Assembly: GCF_000485595.1 (NCBI RefSeq)
Contig: NW_014577765.1
Location: forward strand, 48,548-112,547
DNA length: 64,000 nucleotides
Source of the DNA: Priapulus caudatus
Taxonomy: Eukaryota > Priapulida > Priapulimorpha > Priapulimorphida > Priapulidae
Direction of reading: 5' to 3'
Positions 11,762 to 27,544 of this stretch are shown here, in pieces; position 1 is the first letter of the stretch; every line of letters starts with the position of its first letter. The notes under the pieces are model-generated. The model was not told where the DNA came from. It ran no database searches and worked only from the letters and a program-made list of their open reading frames with translations. The translations under genes were made by a program, and so were the position numbers.

Positions 11762-12063
11762 GGGTCGTTGTCGTAACAGGTACTACAGATATTAGACAGA
11801 CCCGAGGTACATATATGTATACACAAAGTGTACCAGACTTGTACTACAGAAGTGTACCCTAACCTAGCTCTAGTACTATAGCCCGCAGGATCGCTGCCGC
11901 AGGCCATCCTGCGGCAGCGATCCTGCGGGCTATAGTACTAGAGCTAACCCTAACCCTAACCCTAACCCCAAACATACCTCATATAAAAATATAAACATAA
12001 TAATAAACAACCTAAAACTACCTCGGGTACATATCTGTAGTACCTGTTACGACAATTACGACC
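11762..12063. mobile_element. Inverted-repeat element with telomeric tract and nested hairpin
   Basis: Left end GGGTCGTTGTCGTAACAGG with TACTACAGATAT is mirrored by ATATCTGTAGTACCTGTTAC with GACAATTACGACCC at 12031-12063. The interior has CCCTAA repeats (11856-11864 and 11945-11970), split by a hairpin listed separately. Non-coding. Class not identified. Confidence 0.75.
11865..11946. mobile_element. 82-bp perfect hairpin element inside a telomeric tract
   Basis: Left arm starts TAGCTCTAGTACTATAGCCC and the right arm ends with its complement, GGGCTATAGTACTAGAGCTA; the interior (AGGATCGCTGCCGCAGG and its mirror) is also palindromic. With TA taken as the target duplication, removing the hairpin rejoins CCTAACC and ACCCTAACC, a nearly continuous telomeric tract. 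A relative with the same arms and a different interior lies at 26206-26312. Confidence 0.8.
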
Positions 12064-12312
12064 CTTCGTGCAGCTCTCGGCTTAATCAGATTCTGTCTGC
12101 CAACCTGTTCGTTCGTGCGTGCATCCATCCATCCCTCCTCTGAACTGCATATCCAAATGCTCAATTGTCTATTCTTTTCAGTTTCAGTTTTCAATTCTCA
12201 GAATGCATATTCTTTTTGGGAAGATGTATTTCTGGAACAGCTATAGCCAGGCATGCAGCAATACGCTGAAACATACATGTCAAGACGCATTGTCTGGCTT
12301 GCTTGATACAAT

Positions 12313-12352
12313 CAAGAGTGGAAATTATAGAGATCTCTATTATCCACTCTTG
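12313..12352. mobile_element. 40-bp hairpin MITE with 7-bp target duplication
   Basis: Starts CAAGAGTGGA and ends TCCACTCTTG, palindromic through GAGATCTC. Flanked by ATACAAT on both sides (12306-12312 and 12353-12359). The copy at 19241-19281 has the same duplications. Ends match the 71-bp element at 5980-6050. Confidence 0.85.
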
Positions 12353-12479
12353 ATACAATGTATAACAGTAACATGTTTTATGTACATGTATCACTGACCT
12401 GAGCCCACCCTCATTATCATCCGCACCCTTTCTTATACGGCTTATACCAATAATATACATACCGCTTATACAACACACA

Positions 12480-12828
12480 GGGGCGGCCGCCAGGGATTTC
12501 TTTAGGAGGGCGAAACCAGAGGCGTGTACAGCGAGCACGCGAAGGGGGGGGGTCTTAATTTTTGAAATTAGATTCCCTCAAATGCGTTTCTGCGCGGGCA
12601 GCGGGGGGGGGTCCGGACCCCTGGACCCCCCTGTCCACGCCCCTTGGAACTGTAGACTGATACGTGTGCGGTTCCCGGCCTCCCCACTCAGTGTTAGTTA
12701 GGGTACGCATATGCTCGTTCCCTCCTTTGAAAGCACCGCGCCCCCCTATCTCAGGACTGCTAAAATTTCTGAACCCCCTTTTGCGGGCTTTTGCGGGTTT
12801 TCCCTGCCTTGAGGACCCCCCTTGCACG
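12480..12828. mobile_element. G/C-rich dispersed element end
   Basis: GGGGCGGCCGCCAGGG-type start and runs of G and C (GGGGGGGGTCCGGACCCC). Same sequence at 19410-19756. Class unknown; the open frames on both strands have no recognisable domain. Confidence 0.45.
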
Positions 12829-13022
12829 TACACACGCACGCACGCCCGTGTACGTACGCAAGCACGCACGTGTACGTGCACATGCACGCACGCATGCACG
12901 TGTACGTGCGACACCGCACGCACGTGTACGCTACACACGCACGTGTACGTGCACACGCACGCACGCACGCCCGTGTACGTACGCACGCCCGTTACATACG
13001 CACGCACGCACGTGTACGTGCC
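12829..13022. repeat. CACG/GTAC-rich array
   Basis: Same repeat as 3720-4195, about 190 bp. Its twin is 19757-19955. It directly follows the G/C-rich element end in both copies. Confidence 0.92.
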
Positions 13023-13159
13023 GCTGCTTTCATCGAGTGTTGAACGCAATCATACAAACGAAAATAGGACAACTATATCACATCCCCCAGCACTCCTGTA
13101 GACAGCTAGACCATATATGCGTTTACATATAAGACAGCGTGCCAGGTCCAAGCTGAACA

Positions 13160-13680
13160 ATATCACCAAAAGGCACATGAAAAATCACAAATGGAACAAA
13201 AATCACCAAAAGGCACATGAAAAATCACCAAATGGAACAAAAATCACCAAGGTTTTAAAAATCTCAATATTTCACCATGTCTAGCCGCGTACGGAGACTG
13301 ATATTACCCACATGTAACTTATTTTACATTTTTAAAGCGTGTTCGTTTTGTTCATTTTGGCATAAAAATAAAAAATAAAAATGAAAAAATTGTTACAATT
13401 CATTTAAATAGGGGTCATTATGTATACAACTCTATGTGAAATGTCACTGACGTAATTTTCTACACAGCAAACTGTCTACAGTAGATCTGAATGTATTTAG
13501 AGTTGATTAATTAAAAAATAAAAGCTGAAATTTTGTCTTTTATACCAAAACGTCAAAAAATCACCAAAAATTTAAAGAAAATCACCAAATCACCAATTTT
13601 TTTTGTCACCGAAGGCTTTTCCAAAATCACCAAATTTTCAAAATTTGGTGACGCGAAATCACCAAATGGCCAACGCCTGA
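13160..13680. repeat. ATCACCAAA-rich low-complexity region
   Basis: The motif AAATCACCAAA recurs many times, clustered at 13160-13260 and 13550-13670, and ends in a hairpin around CCAAATTTTCAAAATTTGGTGA-like sequence. The twin lies at about 20095-20600. Non-coding. Confidence 0.75.
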
Positions 13681-13795
13681 TATAAGAGAGGCGTCAGTTG
13701 TTCCTATGGTATGTGTCGCACAGTGTGATTCGGTTTATGCTAGGCACGCTCCTCAACAGCCAGCAGCTACGATGGCGTTAGTGATTTACACCGGA

Positions 13796-13921
13796 ATTCA
13801 TCAACATTTGCGTACGCAGGTGCTACGCTGCGTTGATGAATCGCACCTACGCCAGCTTTGCGTACGTACTTCGTTAGAAACTGTGTACGGCAATACACTT
13901 TGCGGCAACGTTGATGAATAA
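13796..13921. mobile_element. Short element with TTCATCAAC inverted ends
   Basis: AATTCATCAACATTTGCGTA at the left, GGCAACGTTGATGAAT at the right, with further GTTGATGAAT/ACGTACGC repeats inside. The twin lies at about 20725-20852. Probable MITE, about 125 bp. Confidence 0.6.
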
Positions 13922-13924
13922 CAA

Positions 13925-14840
13925 AAGGTGGCCACATTTAGAAAAGTGATGGTGAACGAACGAATAGTCCACTACTGCCCCGGTCAGCAAGACAATAAAA
14001 GGACCATGCTACAATTGTGATACGGTCTGATTATTATATATATAATATATATATATATAGTGAGAGAACAAACCTACTACTATTATTATTATAATGTACA
14101 GAAGTCCTTACAGAAACCTAAGAAGTCCTTCATAGGTTTATATGTTATGATAAATATAAAATAAACCCGTTCCATATATCATTTTATTATTGCCTTTTAA
14201 GAGTAGTACGTACAATTTATAATACACGCCGTTTAAGTATGGCGTCAATGCTAGGTATGGTTAATAGCTAAAACATTAAAGCATGCTCATAATTGCAAAC
14301 ACTACATTCATATCACAATATTTGAAATGTAGTTCAGTGCACTCAGCCATCAACGTATATAGTAAAAAACCTACTCGTTCTTGAGCTCTGCCTAAAATAT
14401 TAACATTAATCAAATAACCTGTACCAACACAATTGTTATAATATAATGAGGATGGCGTTTACACACGAAGACTAGTAAAATCACTAAAAATCATTTCCAA
14501 CAGAGACCACTGTACCGTGTACAGCACGTTTAAAACATTGCTTTCATTCGATTACCTAGCGTGCGTCAAATTTTTTACTGGCAAATTTAGTTTTCATAAC
14601 TATTTTCCAGACGTGCATTTTCTCAAGCGTTTGCATTCGTGAGATATTCTGCAACAAGATAGTCTAAAATGCATGTTTTCGACAAATAACAGACATAACG
14701 TCGATGCTAATCACAGCATTCAATAAATAAGCAGTATTACTGCTAAGAATCAAACACACTAGGTATTAAATTAATATACCATCATATAAAAACAGAAGTG
14801 CAGGAAAAGGGTTCGCAAAGGTTTAAACATCTTCATTCCA
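13925..14840. other. No gene recognised
   Basis: AT-rich sequence downstream of the ETHE1 stop, with a TATATA run at 14035-14062. Same content at 20860-21775. I see no exon or RNA gene. Confidence 0.5.
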
Positions 14841-14845
14841 TCAAC

Positions 14846-18326
<3,481 letters not shown>

Positions 18327-18353
18327 CTGTAACAGAAGTTTTCACATGCTCAC

Positions 18354-18446
18354 ACTAAACGTGCTGCCACAGAATATATACTTCCATGCTCAATACGATA
18401 CATGTATAGTATCGAGCATGGGTGTATATTCTGTAGCAGCACGTTT
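18354..18446. mobile_element. Hairpin element next to ETHE1 exon 1
   Basis: Inverted arms ACGTGCTGCCACAGAATATA and TATATTCTGTAGCAGCACGT with an inner palindrome around CATGCTCAATAC / GTATCGAGCATG. The left arm coincides with the breakpoint of the inverted ETHE1 block (18373), and GGCAGCACGT is also found at the 23399 junction. Confidence 0.75.
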
Positions 18447-19072
18447 TTATGTATATAGACTAGAGTGACAAAATCAGTTTTTTTTACAACAGGTGATATC
18501 ATAATAGTCACAATTAAGGGACCATTTAGCACTGCGTGTCTTTGTGCGAGACGCAATCAGGGGTCGAAATTAGCGTAATCCCGATATCCGCGAGATAGTA
18601 GAATCTTGTGTTGGATACCAGATTTCAATGCTTGGTATCCCGCCAAAATAGTAAAAAAAAATCGTCAAAATCGGGATAGTGGTCATTGAGTTATCAACTT
18701 TATACGGCAGCGCATCTGAGCGAGTGCGCGTAGAGCGAGTGCGCGCGATCTGAGCGGGCTCAGGCACCCTTATTACTATCATATGCCACACTAGCGTTAC
18801 TACGTTATACAGCAGGCATAGCATATTTGCAAGCACAAGCGTGGCCGATGTTGATAATAAATGTGATGTGTATACATTGTATCAAGCGAATCAGACAATG
18901 CGTCTAGAGTCTCTAGACAATACGTCTGCAGTGTACTTGTCTGTGCATATCTGTGAATCTGTTTTCATGTTTTTTTATATATATATAATCAAGAGCTAAT
19001 AATACCTAGAGTGTACAACGGAAAAACGGGAAAATAGTGCTATTTCACGACATGATTATTCTACTTTGCCTA
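18447..19072. other. No gene recognised; present only beside copy 1
   Basis: Upstream side of ETHE1 exon 1. The first coding exon of ETHE1 could lie here or further out, but I found no ATG-led exon with a donor of matching phase. The segment is not repeated in copy 2. Confidence 0.45.
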
Positions 19073-19756
19073 TGCATATCCAAATGCTCAATTGTCTATT
19101 CTTTTCAGTTTCAGTTTTCAATTCTCAGAATGCATATTCTTTTTGGGAAGATGTATTTCCTGGAATCAGCTATAGCCAGGCCTGCACAATACGCTGAAAC
19201 ATACATGTCAAGACGCATTGTCTGGCTTGCTTGATACAATCAAGAGTGGATAATTATAGAGATCTCTATTATCCACTCTTGATACAATGTATAACATGTA
19301 ACATGTTTATGTACATGTATCACTGACCTGAGCCCACCCTCATTATCATCCGCCACCCTTTCTTATACGCTTATACCATAGATATACATACCGCTTATAC
19401 AACACACAGGGGCGGCGCCAGGGTATTTTCTTAGGAGGGCGAAACCAGAGGCGTGTACAGGAGCACGCGAAGGGGGGGGGTCTTAATTTTTTGAAATTAG
19501 ATTCCCTCAAATGCGTTTTCTGCGCGAGCAGGGGGGGGGGTCCGGACCCCCTGGACCCCCCTGTCCACGCCCCTTGGAACTGTAGACTGATACCGTGTGC
19601 GGTTCCCGGCCTCCCCACTCAGTGTTAGTTAGGGTACGCATATGCTCGTTCCCTCCCTTTGAAAGCACCGGCCCCCCTATCTCAGGACTGCTAAAATTTC
19701 TGAACCCCCCTTTTGCGGGCTTTTTGCGGGTTTTCCCTGCCTTGGAGACCCCCCTT

Positions 19757-19955
19757 GCACGTACACACGCACGCACGCCCGTGTACGTACGCAAGCACGC
19801 ACGTGTACGTGCACATGCACGCACGCATGCACGTGTACGTGCACACGCACGCACGTGTACGTACACACGCACGTGTACGTGCACACGCACGCACGCACGC
19901 CCGTGTACGTACGCACGCCCGTGTACATACGCACGCACGCACGTGTACGTGCCGC
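19757..19955. repeat. CACG/GTAC-rich array
   Basis: Twin of 12829-13022, with cleaner repeat units. Confidence 0.92.
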
Positions 19956-21780
19956 TGCTTTCATCGAGTGTTGAACGCAATCATACAAACGAAAATGAGG
20001 ACAACTATATCACATCCCCCAGCACTCCTGTAGACAGCTAGAGCCATATATGGTTTACATATAAGACAGCGTTGCCAGGTCCAAGCTGAACAATATCACC
20101 AAAAGGCACATGAAAAATCACCAAATGGAACAAAAATCACCAAAAGGCACATGAAAAATCACCAAATGGAACAAAAATCACCAAGTTTTAAAAATCTCAA
20201 TATTTCACCATGTTAGCGCGTACTGAGGACTGATATTACCCACATGTAACTTATTTACATTTTAAAGCGTGTTCGTTTTGTTCATTTTGGCATAAAAATA
20301 AAAAATAAAAAATGAAAAAATTGTTACAATTCATTTAATAGGGGTCATTATGTATACAACTCTATGGTGAAATGTCACTGACGTAATTTTTCTACACATC
20401 AACTGTCTACAGTAGATCGTAATGTATTGTAGAGTTGATTAATTAAAAAATAAAAGCTGAAATTTTGTCTTTTATACCAAAACGTCAAAAAATCACCAAA
20501 AATTTAAAGAAAATCACCAAATCACCAATTTTTTTTGTCACCAAGGCTTTCCAAAAATCACCAAATTTTCAAAATTTGGTGACGGAAATCACCAAATGGC
20601 AACGCTGATATAAGAGAAGCGTCAGTTTGGTTGCTATGGTATGTGTCGCACAGTGTGATTGGTTTATGCTAGGCACGCTCCTCAACAGCCAGCAGCTACG
20701 ATGGCGTAGTGGATTTACACCGGAATTCATCAACATTTGCGTACGCAGGTGCTACGGTGCTACGCTGCGTTGATGAATCGCACCTACAAGCTTTGCGTAC
20801 GTACTTCGTAGAAACTGTGTACGCAATACACTTTGCGCAACGTTGATGAATAACAAAGGTGGCCACATTTAGAAAAGTGATGGTGAACGAACGAATCATC
20901 CACTACTGCCCCCGGTCAGCAAGACAATAAAAGGACCATGTACAATTGTATACGGTCTTTGATTATTATATATATATAATATATATATATATAGTGAGAG
21001 AGCAAACCTACTACTATTATTATTATAAGTGTACAGAAGTCCTTACAGAAACCTAAGAAGTCCTTCATAGGTTTATATGTTATGATAATATAAAATAAAC
21101 CCGTTTCCATATATCATTTTATTATTGCTTTTAAGAGTATACGTACATTTATAATACACGGTTTAAGTATGGCGTCAATGGCTAGGTATGGGTTAATAGC
21201 TAAAACATTAAAGCATGCTATAATTGCAAACACTACATTCATATCACAATATTTGGAAATGTAGTTCAGTGCACTCAGCCATCAACGTATATAGTAAAAA
21301 ACCTACTTCGTTCTTGAGCTCTGCCTAAAATATTAACATTAATCCAATAACCTGTACCCAACACAATTGTTATAATATAATGAGGATGGCGTTTTACACA
21401 CAAGACTAGTAAAGATCACTAAAAATCATTTCCAACGAGGACCACTGTACCGTGTACAGCACGTTTTAAAACATTGCTTTCATCAATTACCTAGGTGCGT
21501 CAAATTTTTTACTGGCAAATTTAGTTTTCATAACTATTTTCCAGACGTGCATTTTCTCAAGCGTTTGCATTCGTGAGATATTCCTGCCAACAAGATAGTC
21601 TAAAATGCATGTTTTCGACAAATAACAGACATAACGTCGATGCTAATCACAGCATTCAATAAATAAGCAGTATTACTGCTAGAAATCAAACACACTAGGT
21701 ATAAATTAATATACCATCATATAAAAACAGAAGTGCAGGAAAAGGGTTCGCAAAGGTTTAAACATCTTCATTCTATCAAC

Positions 21781-23104
21781 TTAGGTTTTTGACTGCTGTT
21801 CGGTTTGGTCTTTCACCGATAGAAGTTCCTGAAGGCCACACACCAGGTTTAGTGGTAATGCACGATCTGAAATACATAAACCACCTCATGTTATAAAACC
21901 AGTCTATATCACAGGATCGTCAATAGGTTTACTGAAGAGGAGCAAACCTCAATGATGGAAGATATGCGAGTATTCGTTTTGTTTAAAATACGAGAATAGT
22001 AGATGAATAAACCTAGGCAGATGAGGCTGACCAGATATATATGAGAGACAACAGGCTTAGTCCCCTTAAAACAAGAGTTCAGAGCACCTCTTATTCCCTG
22101 TCGATTAAACAGATATAAGAATACCTCAGTGGCTCTATGTGCAAACTTTTAAAACTCAGACCTCACACATCTAAAGACTTAGCCATTAGTGTAAAGGGCC
22201 GGACACACTAGGAGATTTTAATGCGATCTAATCGGGCGAATTTATCTCCCGATAATATCGCGCGATAGTTGTCGAGTGGACACATCACGCGATTTAGTCG
22301 CGCGACTGAAATAATCGCCCAATAATATCAAAACGTTTTGATCGATGCGATTGAATCGGGCGACTAAATCGGCAGCGACTGACTGGACACATTAGGCGAT
22401 TTTCACCGGCGATTGAGTCGCCCGATAAAATCGTCTAGTGTGTCCGGCCCTTAACTGGTCCCATGCGACCTACCTATCTGCGCAGGGTATGGCAGCCCTA
22501 GGTTTGCCATTATCTGCTCGAACTGCTCAACCGTCTTTGTCAATCTTTTATTATGTGTACGTTCTTCTTCTACGGAGGTTACTGTTTGACCTGAAAACGC
22601 ATTCAATGAACACGTGCCATCACAAGCACAATGCCTCACAACTTATCCAGTGCCATCACAATGTTACTGCCAACAAAGCTTGCAAATCAATTGAAAACGT
22701 TGTCATTTGTTATCTGCTTTACCTACATTTGCGCCCAATCCCTTGTAGTTCAACATAGTAAGCTACTAATCTATGCATTTGATCTAGTTCCCTTGTGTGG
22801 TATTACGTGTATATATATATACCTATCCCTGTTGAACTCCACTAGTCTATTATATCAAACATTTGTTTATTGTGATTTAGAGTATATTGTCATGTAGTGA
22901 AATTTAGTATGAATAAATGCTAAATGATGCACCTAGGCACACAGGCACGCACACACACACAGACACACAGAGCCATACGTGTAATTATCGCAGTTGGTTT
23001 ATATCTCTACATACCTGTGTAGTCATGAGCAGGATATAGAAGATACTCATTGGGCAGACTGAATATCTGCTGATGTACTGAATTGTAGAGTGTTCTGGGG
23101 TTAC
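21781..23104 (-). CDS. ETHE1: ETHE1 exons 4-6, intact version
   Basis: Exon 4, 23104-23015 (90 bp): [19 protein letters not shown], then YPAHDYTG with the conserved C-terminal histidine. Exon 5, 22590-22474 (117 bp): [19 protein letters not shown]. Exon 6, 21866-21781 (86 bp): [13 protein letters not shown] to a TAA stop. Each has AG/GT borders and the phase expected from exon 3 at 17565-17473. In this copy, however, exons 1-3 lie further right in the opposite orientation, so no transcript could join them in place. The clean exons here are the noisy ones in copy 1 and the reverse. Confidence 0.9.
22193..22453. mobile_element. 261-bp MITE with GGGCCGGACACACTAG ends
   Basis: Terminal inverted repeats AAAGGGCCGGACACACTAG and CTAGTGTGTCCGGCCCTTAA. 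The interior is built from repeated GCGATTTAGTCG / CGACTAAATCGG motifs. It lies in the intron between ETHE1 exons 5 and 6. Other copies at 15260-15524 and 520-640. No coding capacity. Confidence 0.85.
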
Positions 23105-23442
23105 CTGAAAATTACAAATACTTACTTACTAGATGAAAAGCAAAACAAGTCAACTGACCTTTACTGCTACCACTTTTTCTTTTTTTATATCAAAATATCA
23201 AAGATATAGAATTGCTCAAATACCAAATAAAATGCTGAAAGGAAAAGCAAAGGTGAGTGACTGTGCAGACTGATGCACAGACACTCTTTATGGTAATCTC
23301 TGTAAACTTGTATAGGCCAACCATAGAGACAATGCAGAGCATGAAACCCATAAAAAAGTGCCGCAGAGCGACAGCGCTCACCTGACGGCAGGTGTTCTGT
23401 GGCAGCACGTTTAGTGTGAGCATGTGAAAACTTCTGTTACAG

Positions 23443-24289
23443 TTGTTTGAGCATAAGAGCTGCACCTACACGTACCTGCTAGCTGACCCTGGAGTAACGA
23501 GGCTGTCATCATTGACGCGGTGATTGAGATGGTTGAGAGAGATTCTAGGCTTGTGGAACAGCTCAAACTAAACCTAAATATGCACGTATGTACAGAACCA
23601 ACGTTCTACGTACGTCCTTACTTCAAGTTTGCCAATAAGCTAAAGGTCAATTAGGAAGCGAATGACCTATTTCTGCGTTTTATTCAATTAGCGCAGTGTG
23701 AATTCAGTTGGTCATTTCTTCTACTCAAGCAGTTCTCTCAATCTACTTTCTCAAGCAGTTGCTGCAGTATTCAACATGAGATGAGAATTATTTTGTTATT
23801 CACATATTTTTGCATTTCTTTATGTAAGTTTAATTACGTGTAGTGTTTGCATTCAAGATTTCAAAAAATTATATATTTCAGTAAACACACATGTATGGGC
23901 GGACCATGTGACGGGAACAGGATTGCTGAAGAAGACTTTTCCGCAGTGCAGAAGTGTTCTGTCGGAGCTCAGGGGTGGTAAAGCAGACATTTACGTTAAA
24001 CACGGAGACAAGGTGTCGGTTGGAGGGCTCAATCTAGATAGCAGAGCCACTCCTGGGCAACAATGGTATGAGCAGCACATGCTTTTTCCCCTTTTTCCAT
24101 CTGTCCAACTGTTTCATCACATAGCGAAGTGAAGTCTAAGGTATGCTTTCTTAATGTTCTAACAGTGTAAAACCTGCAGTGTCTTGTTTTATAGGGGTGG
24201 CCTTACATATGTGCTTCATCAGTATATGATGGCTTTCACTGGGGATGCATTGCTTGTGCGAGGTTTGTGGTCGCACGACTTTCAGCAAG
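23443..24289 (+). pseudogene. ETHE1: ETHE1 exons 1-3, inverted and frame-broken
   Basis: Plus-strand equivalents of exons 18326-18182, 17885-17700 and 17565-17473. Exon 1 lost a base in the ADPGS codons, exon 2 has several changes (ADH preceded by a Trp for His change, and a damaged PGHTNG end), and exon 3 gained bases around RGCGRTDF. The errors are random with respect to codons, which is typical of uncorrected reads. Confidence 0.85.
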
Positions 24290-24304
24290 GATAAGCTGTT
24301 TTTA

Positions 24305-24720
24305 GCTCGTCTGACATAGTCAGATGGCAGAGCTTGTAGAATCGCATGAGCGTGCGTGCGTCCGGCGTGCGTCCCGTCCGTCCGTGCGTCAACAGTTGGG
24401 CACAAATCTTAACCGCTTGACGTACGTCACGATATTGCGCGACGTCGGGGGTGGATCGTCAAAACAAGTTGGCATGTTGGAAGCTGGGGTCAAAGGTCAA
24501 AGGTCAAAGAGTGTAAATGCAAGGGGAACATTCTCTCCTTAACTTAAGGTATAGGGAGGAAAATGCAGAATTGCGGCAAATCTAAACGGCTCGACCTAGG
24601 CTCGTCGTTGTACAGCCATCATGGTAGGAAAAGCCATCACTGTGCCGAAATCTGGAGGTCAAAGGTCAATGGGGCACAGGGCAGATTTTAGACATTTTCT
24701 GAGGACATGGTCTGATGAGG
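24305..24720. mobile_element. Dispersed repeat with TGACCT half-sites, inverted copy
   Basis: Reverse complement of the copy at 17050-17462, carried along in the inverted block. Confidence 0.8.
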
Positions 24721-25029
24721 GATTCGAAAACTTTTTTGTTTAAGCGGTGATCTGGCATTTTTATGGCTTTATTGAAGGACCATGAATGTAATTTCTGCTG
24801 ACATGCGAAGAGTAAGTGTCGGATAACCTTTTGACGGCCTCAAGAGGCGGGTTAAACATGGATTTCTTTACTGCTAGAAAGAATTTGACTGCGGTTTGCT
24901 GGTAGAATCTATACATGCCTGGATGTATGAGGCTACAATGTCACAGTGAAATTTTAATACTAAACTTGGTTGAATGAAGGTTTATGCTCCTTAAATCGTA
25001 TAATTTCTATGGCATTCTGTACTGTGAAG

Positions 25030-25032
25030 AGT

Positions 25033-25088
<56 letters not shown>

Positions 25089-25109
25089 GAGCGTGAAGGG
25101 AAGAGAGAG

Positions 25110-25151
<42 letters not shown>

Positions 25152-25260
25152 TGATCGAGCGAGAGAGAGAGAGAGCGAGAGTGTGATCGAGTGAGAGAGA
25201 GAGGGAGAGAGCGAGCGCGAAGGGAAGAGATAGCAAGAGTGAGAGAGCGAAAGAGAAAGA
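25030..25260. repeat. GA microsatellite
   Basis: Interrupted (GA)n, the inverted equivalent of 16571-16735 but longer and more interrupted. Confidence 0.95.
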
Positions 25261-25336
25261 ATGAGAGACAACGAGGGAGAGCGAACGCGGCGATGGAGGG
25301 TGCTCTTGATTCGTTTGCCCCTGATTTAAGCATCAG

Positions 25337-25455
25337 NNNNNNNNNNNNNNNNNNNNNNNNNNNNNNNNNNNNNNNNNNNNNNNNNNNNNNNNNNNNNNNN
25401 NNNNNNNNNNNNNNNNNNNNNNNNNNNNNNNNNNNNNNNNNNNNNNNNNNNNNNN
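25337..25455. other. Assembly gap (119 N)
   Basis: Run of N that starts exactly at a breakpoint of the inverted ETHE1 block, and separates the two versions of the REXO1 region. Confidence 0.99.
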
Positions 25456-26205
25456 TATATGTGGTAGTAAAACAACCAAATTTGGGCATGTGACATCAAT
25501 TATTAGCGCTCCAAGCGGTGACGGAAATCGATAACCAAAATGCTTAGGGGCGTGTAGGTTGGTGACTACCGGGGTACGAGACGGCTCGAGGCATGTGGGA
25601 GGGGAGGTGCAGTTACGAAACCTGGCATAAAATGTTCTATCGCCCTGTTATCTACTTCTGATATTATGTATATTACCTGCCGAAACAATAACTGGCCACC
25701 CTTGACTACGGTGCTGGCAGCTTTTACTGGTACACTGCCACAAATCATTTTGAAGGTACTTGATTACAAATGGTACAACTACAAGTATCTCAGTTCTGCA
25801 ATTTATTCATCACAGAACTACTGGTCACGGAACTTCAGCAGCCAATTCTAAAGTTGGACCTGCAACATAAAATCAGCAGTTATGATTGATATCCTATGAT
25901 ATATGTATATCAAGAGTCCATAATACTAATAGAACATTTCCATTATCTACTCCTGGTGTATATGTATATATTATACAGTATAATGTCTATATTACAGCAA
26001 TATATACAACTTACAAGGTTATATGTACAGCAGTATATGTACCATTCTAGCATTTCTTCTAAACTGTAAGATTGTATTTCTTATCTCGTATCTGGGGACT
26101 CGCGTTCCCCACAATGTAACATGTATATAATGAAATAATACACTGTCACTGTTGTATGTTAGAACTCCGATACAATGTAATTTAGATACAATGCAACATC
26201 GTCAC
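25456..26205. other. No gene recognised
   Basis: AT-rich. Short open frames on both strands show no domain I recognise. A partial hairpin with ATCAAGAGTCCATAATA at 25907 resembles the small CAAGAG elements but lacks a clear matching end. Confidence 0.45.
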
Positions 26206-26312
26206 TAGCTCTAGTACTATATAGCCCGCGTTCATAAACTGCCGCAGGCCTGCATAAAGGCCTCATAAAGGCCTGCGGCAGTTTATGAACGCGGGCTATA
26301 GTACTAGAGCTA
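26206..26312. mobile_element. 107-bp hairpin element, TAGCTCTAGTACTATA arms
   Basis: Same arms as the hairpin at 11865-11946 (TAGCTCTAGTACTATA ... TATAGTACTAGAGCTA), but the interior is a different palindrome (GTTCATAAACTGCCGCAGG and its complement). TA at both ends would fit a TA target duplication. Confidence 0.75.
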
Positions 26313-26667
26313 TATCGACACAATATAAGGCTAAGAAGTAAGGGTATTTGAACATGCGCAAGCATGTCGAATATTATTACTAATACTAATAGACTAGTAC
26401 TACTACTAGCATGATATAGCTCACCGTCTGTAAAGGATATACGTGACTGAACGTTGTCGATATGCTACCTGTTTCGTAACACACACACGGCACTACAGCT
26501 GAGTTCATGAACACACCGATAAATGTATACTGCCTGCAACTGGCCGTCATGGGAACGTACGCGCGCAACTTATGGACGAGCGCATGCGCAGTACATCGCT
26601 GTTAGCACGATAACCAGTCTATGAATAGGTCCAAGAGCAGCGTAGTTTTATCTAACCTGTATGAGCT

Positions 26668-26935
26668 ACGGGGGGGGGGCACGTGCCCCTCAAAAATTTT
26701 CTGTGCCCCCCCAGTTGCCCCGCACTGAAAATTCATGTTTGATAAAAAAAATTTGAATTAAAAACAATGCCGTTAGAACAGAACAAAGAAACAAAGAACA
26801 AAGAACAAGAACAGTTACAAAGAAAGAGGGTTCGAACCACATCTCAGTAAAATTATATATTGTGCCCCCCCACGAAAATGTAGGGCCCCCAGTGCCCCCC
26901 CCCCCGCTGAAAAAATCCTAGCTACGCCACTGCTG
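26668..26935. mobile_element. Element with poly-G/poly-C ends
   Basis: Starts GAGCTACGGGGGGGGGCACG and ends CCCCCGCTGAAAAAATCC followed by TAGCTACGCCACTG. The interior is AT-rich and non-coding. Similar ends occur near 1385 and around 56220. Confidence 0.5.
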
Positions 26936-27167
26936 TATGATACAGGCGGTATGTTCCGCTTCACTAACGAACCATTAGTGTAGTGAAGCGGAACCGGTAT
27001 TGGTACCGTTTATTGGTACCTCGCACCGTTTCCGTGCATCTGCGCATGCTCAGTGCGAGCGGTCGGTCACGACCAACGACCACTGATCTCTATAATATAA
27101 TAAAGATTATATACCTATTATAGCGATCAGTGATCACGACCAAGGCCAAGAAATATTTAGTAGGTCT

Positions 27168-27364
27168 CAAGGGAGAGATAAAAAATATAGAAATAAGTTG
27201 TGGATATAGAAATCAGTTAACCCTAACCCTAACCATAATCCTAATTCCCTATCCCTAATTCTAAAATAAAACAAAATTAGCCAAAAATAATAAAAAATAT
27301 AATAAATAAGAGACAAAATTAGCCAATCAGAGCGTCCCCTAGCGGATCACTATCTCTCCCCTAA
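27168..27364. mobile_element. MITE with AGGGGAGAGATAGTGATCCG ends and telomeric tract
   Basis: The right end reads CTAGCGGATCACTATCTCTC followed by CCCT; the left end is a shortened GGGAGAGAT. Contains AACCCTAACCCTAACC at about 27220-27235 and ATTAGCCAATCAGAGCG before the right end. Fuller relatives lie at 55612-55883 and about 60340-60640. Confidence 0.7.
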
Positions 27365-27544
27365 ATTCTTGGATATTTGCAGGAGTGAATAATAATAGAT
27401 TAAATCATGCGTGAATCGAGTCAATCGACACAGGACCATATAGATACTACTAGCTACCCCTTGGACTGAGCATTGGTTGTTTTATGCCAGGCGGTATGAA
27501 TGTCACCTTGTGGGTACATTCGGTGTGGTTTGTAGAGGCCCCAG

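Larger units (their letters stand above)
19073..23398. repeat. Duplicated ETHE1 3' segment, copy A'
   Basis: Partner of 12147-16476. Contains the 41-bp hairpin MITE (19241-19281, ATACAAT duplication), the CACG array (19757-19955) and ETHE1 exons 4-6 in intact frame. It ends at GGCAGGTGTTCTG, exactly where copy A meets segment B. Confidence 0.9.
23399..25336. repeat. Inverted copy of segment B
   Basis: Reverse complement of 16476-18373 with many single-base indels. The left junction joins GGCAGGTGTTCTG directly to GGCAGCACGTTTAGTGTG. The right end stops at AAGCATCAG, which is the other breakpoint, and the 119-N gap begins immediately. Confidence 0.9.
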
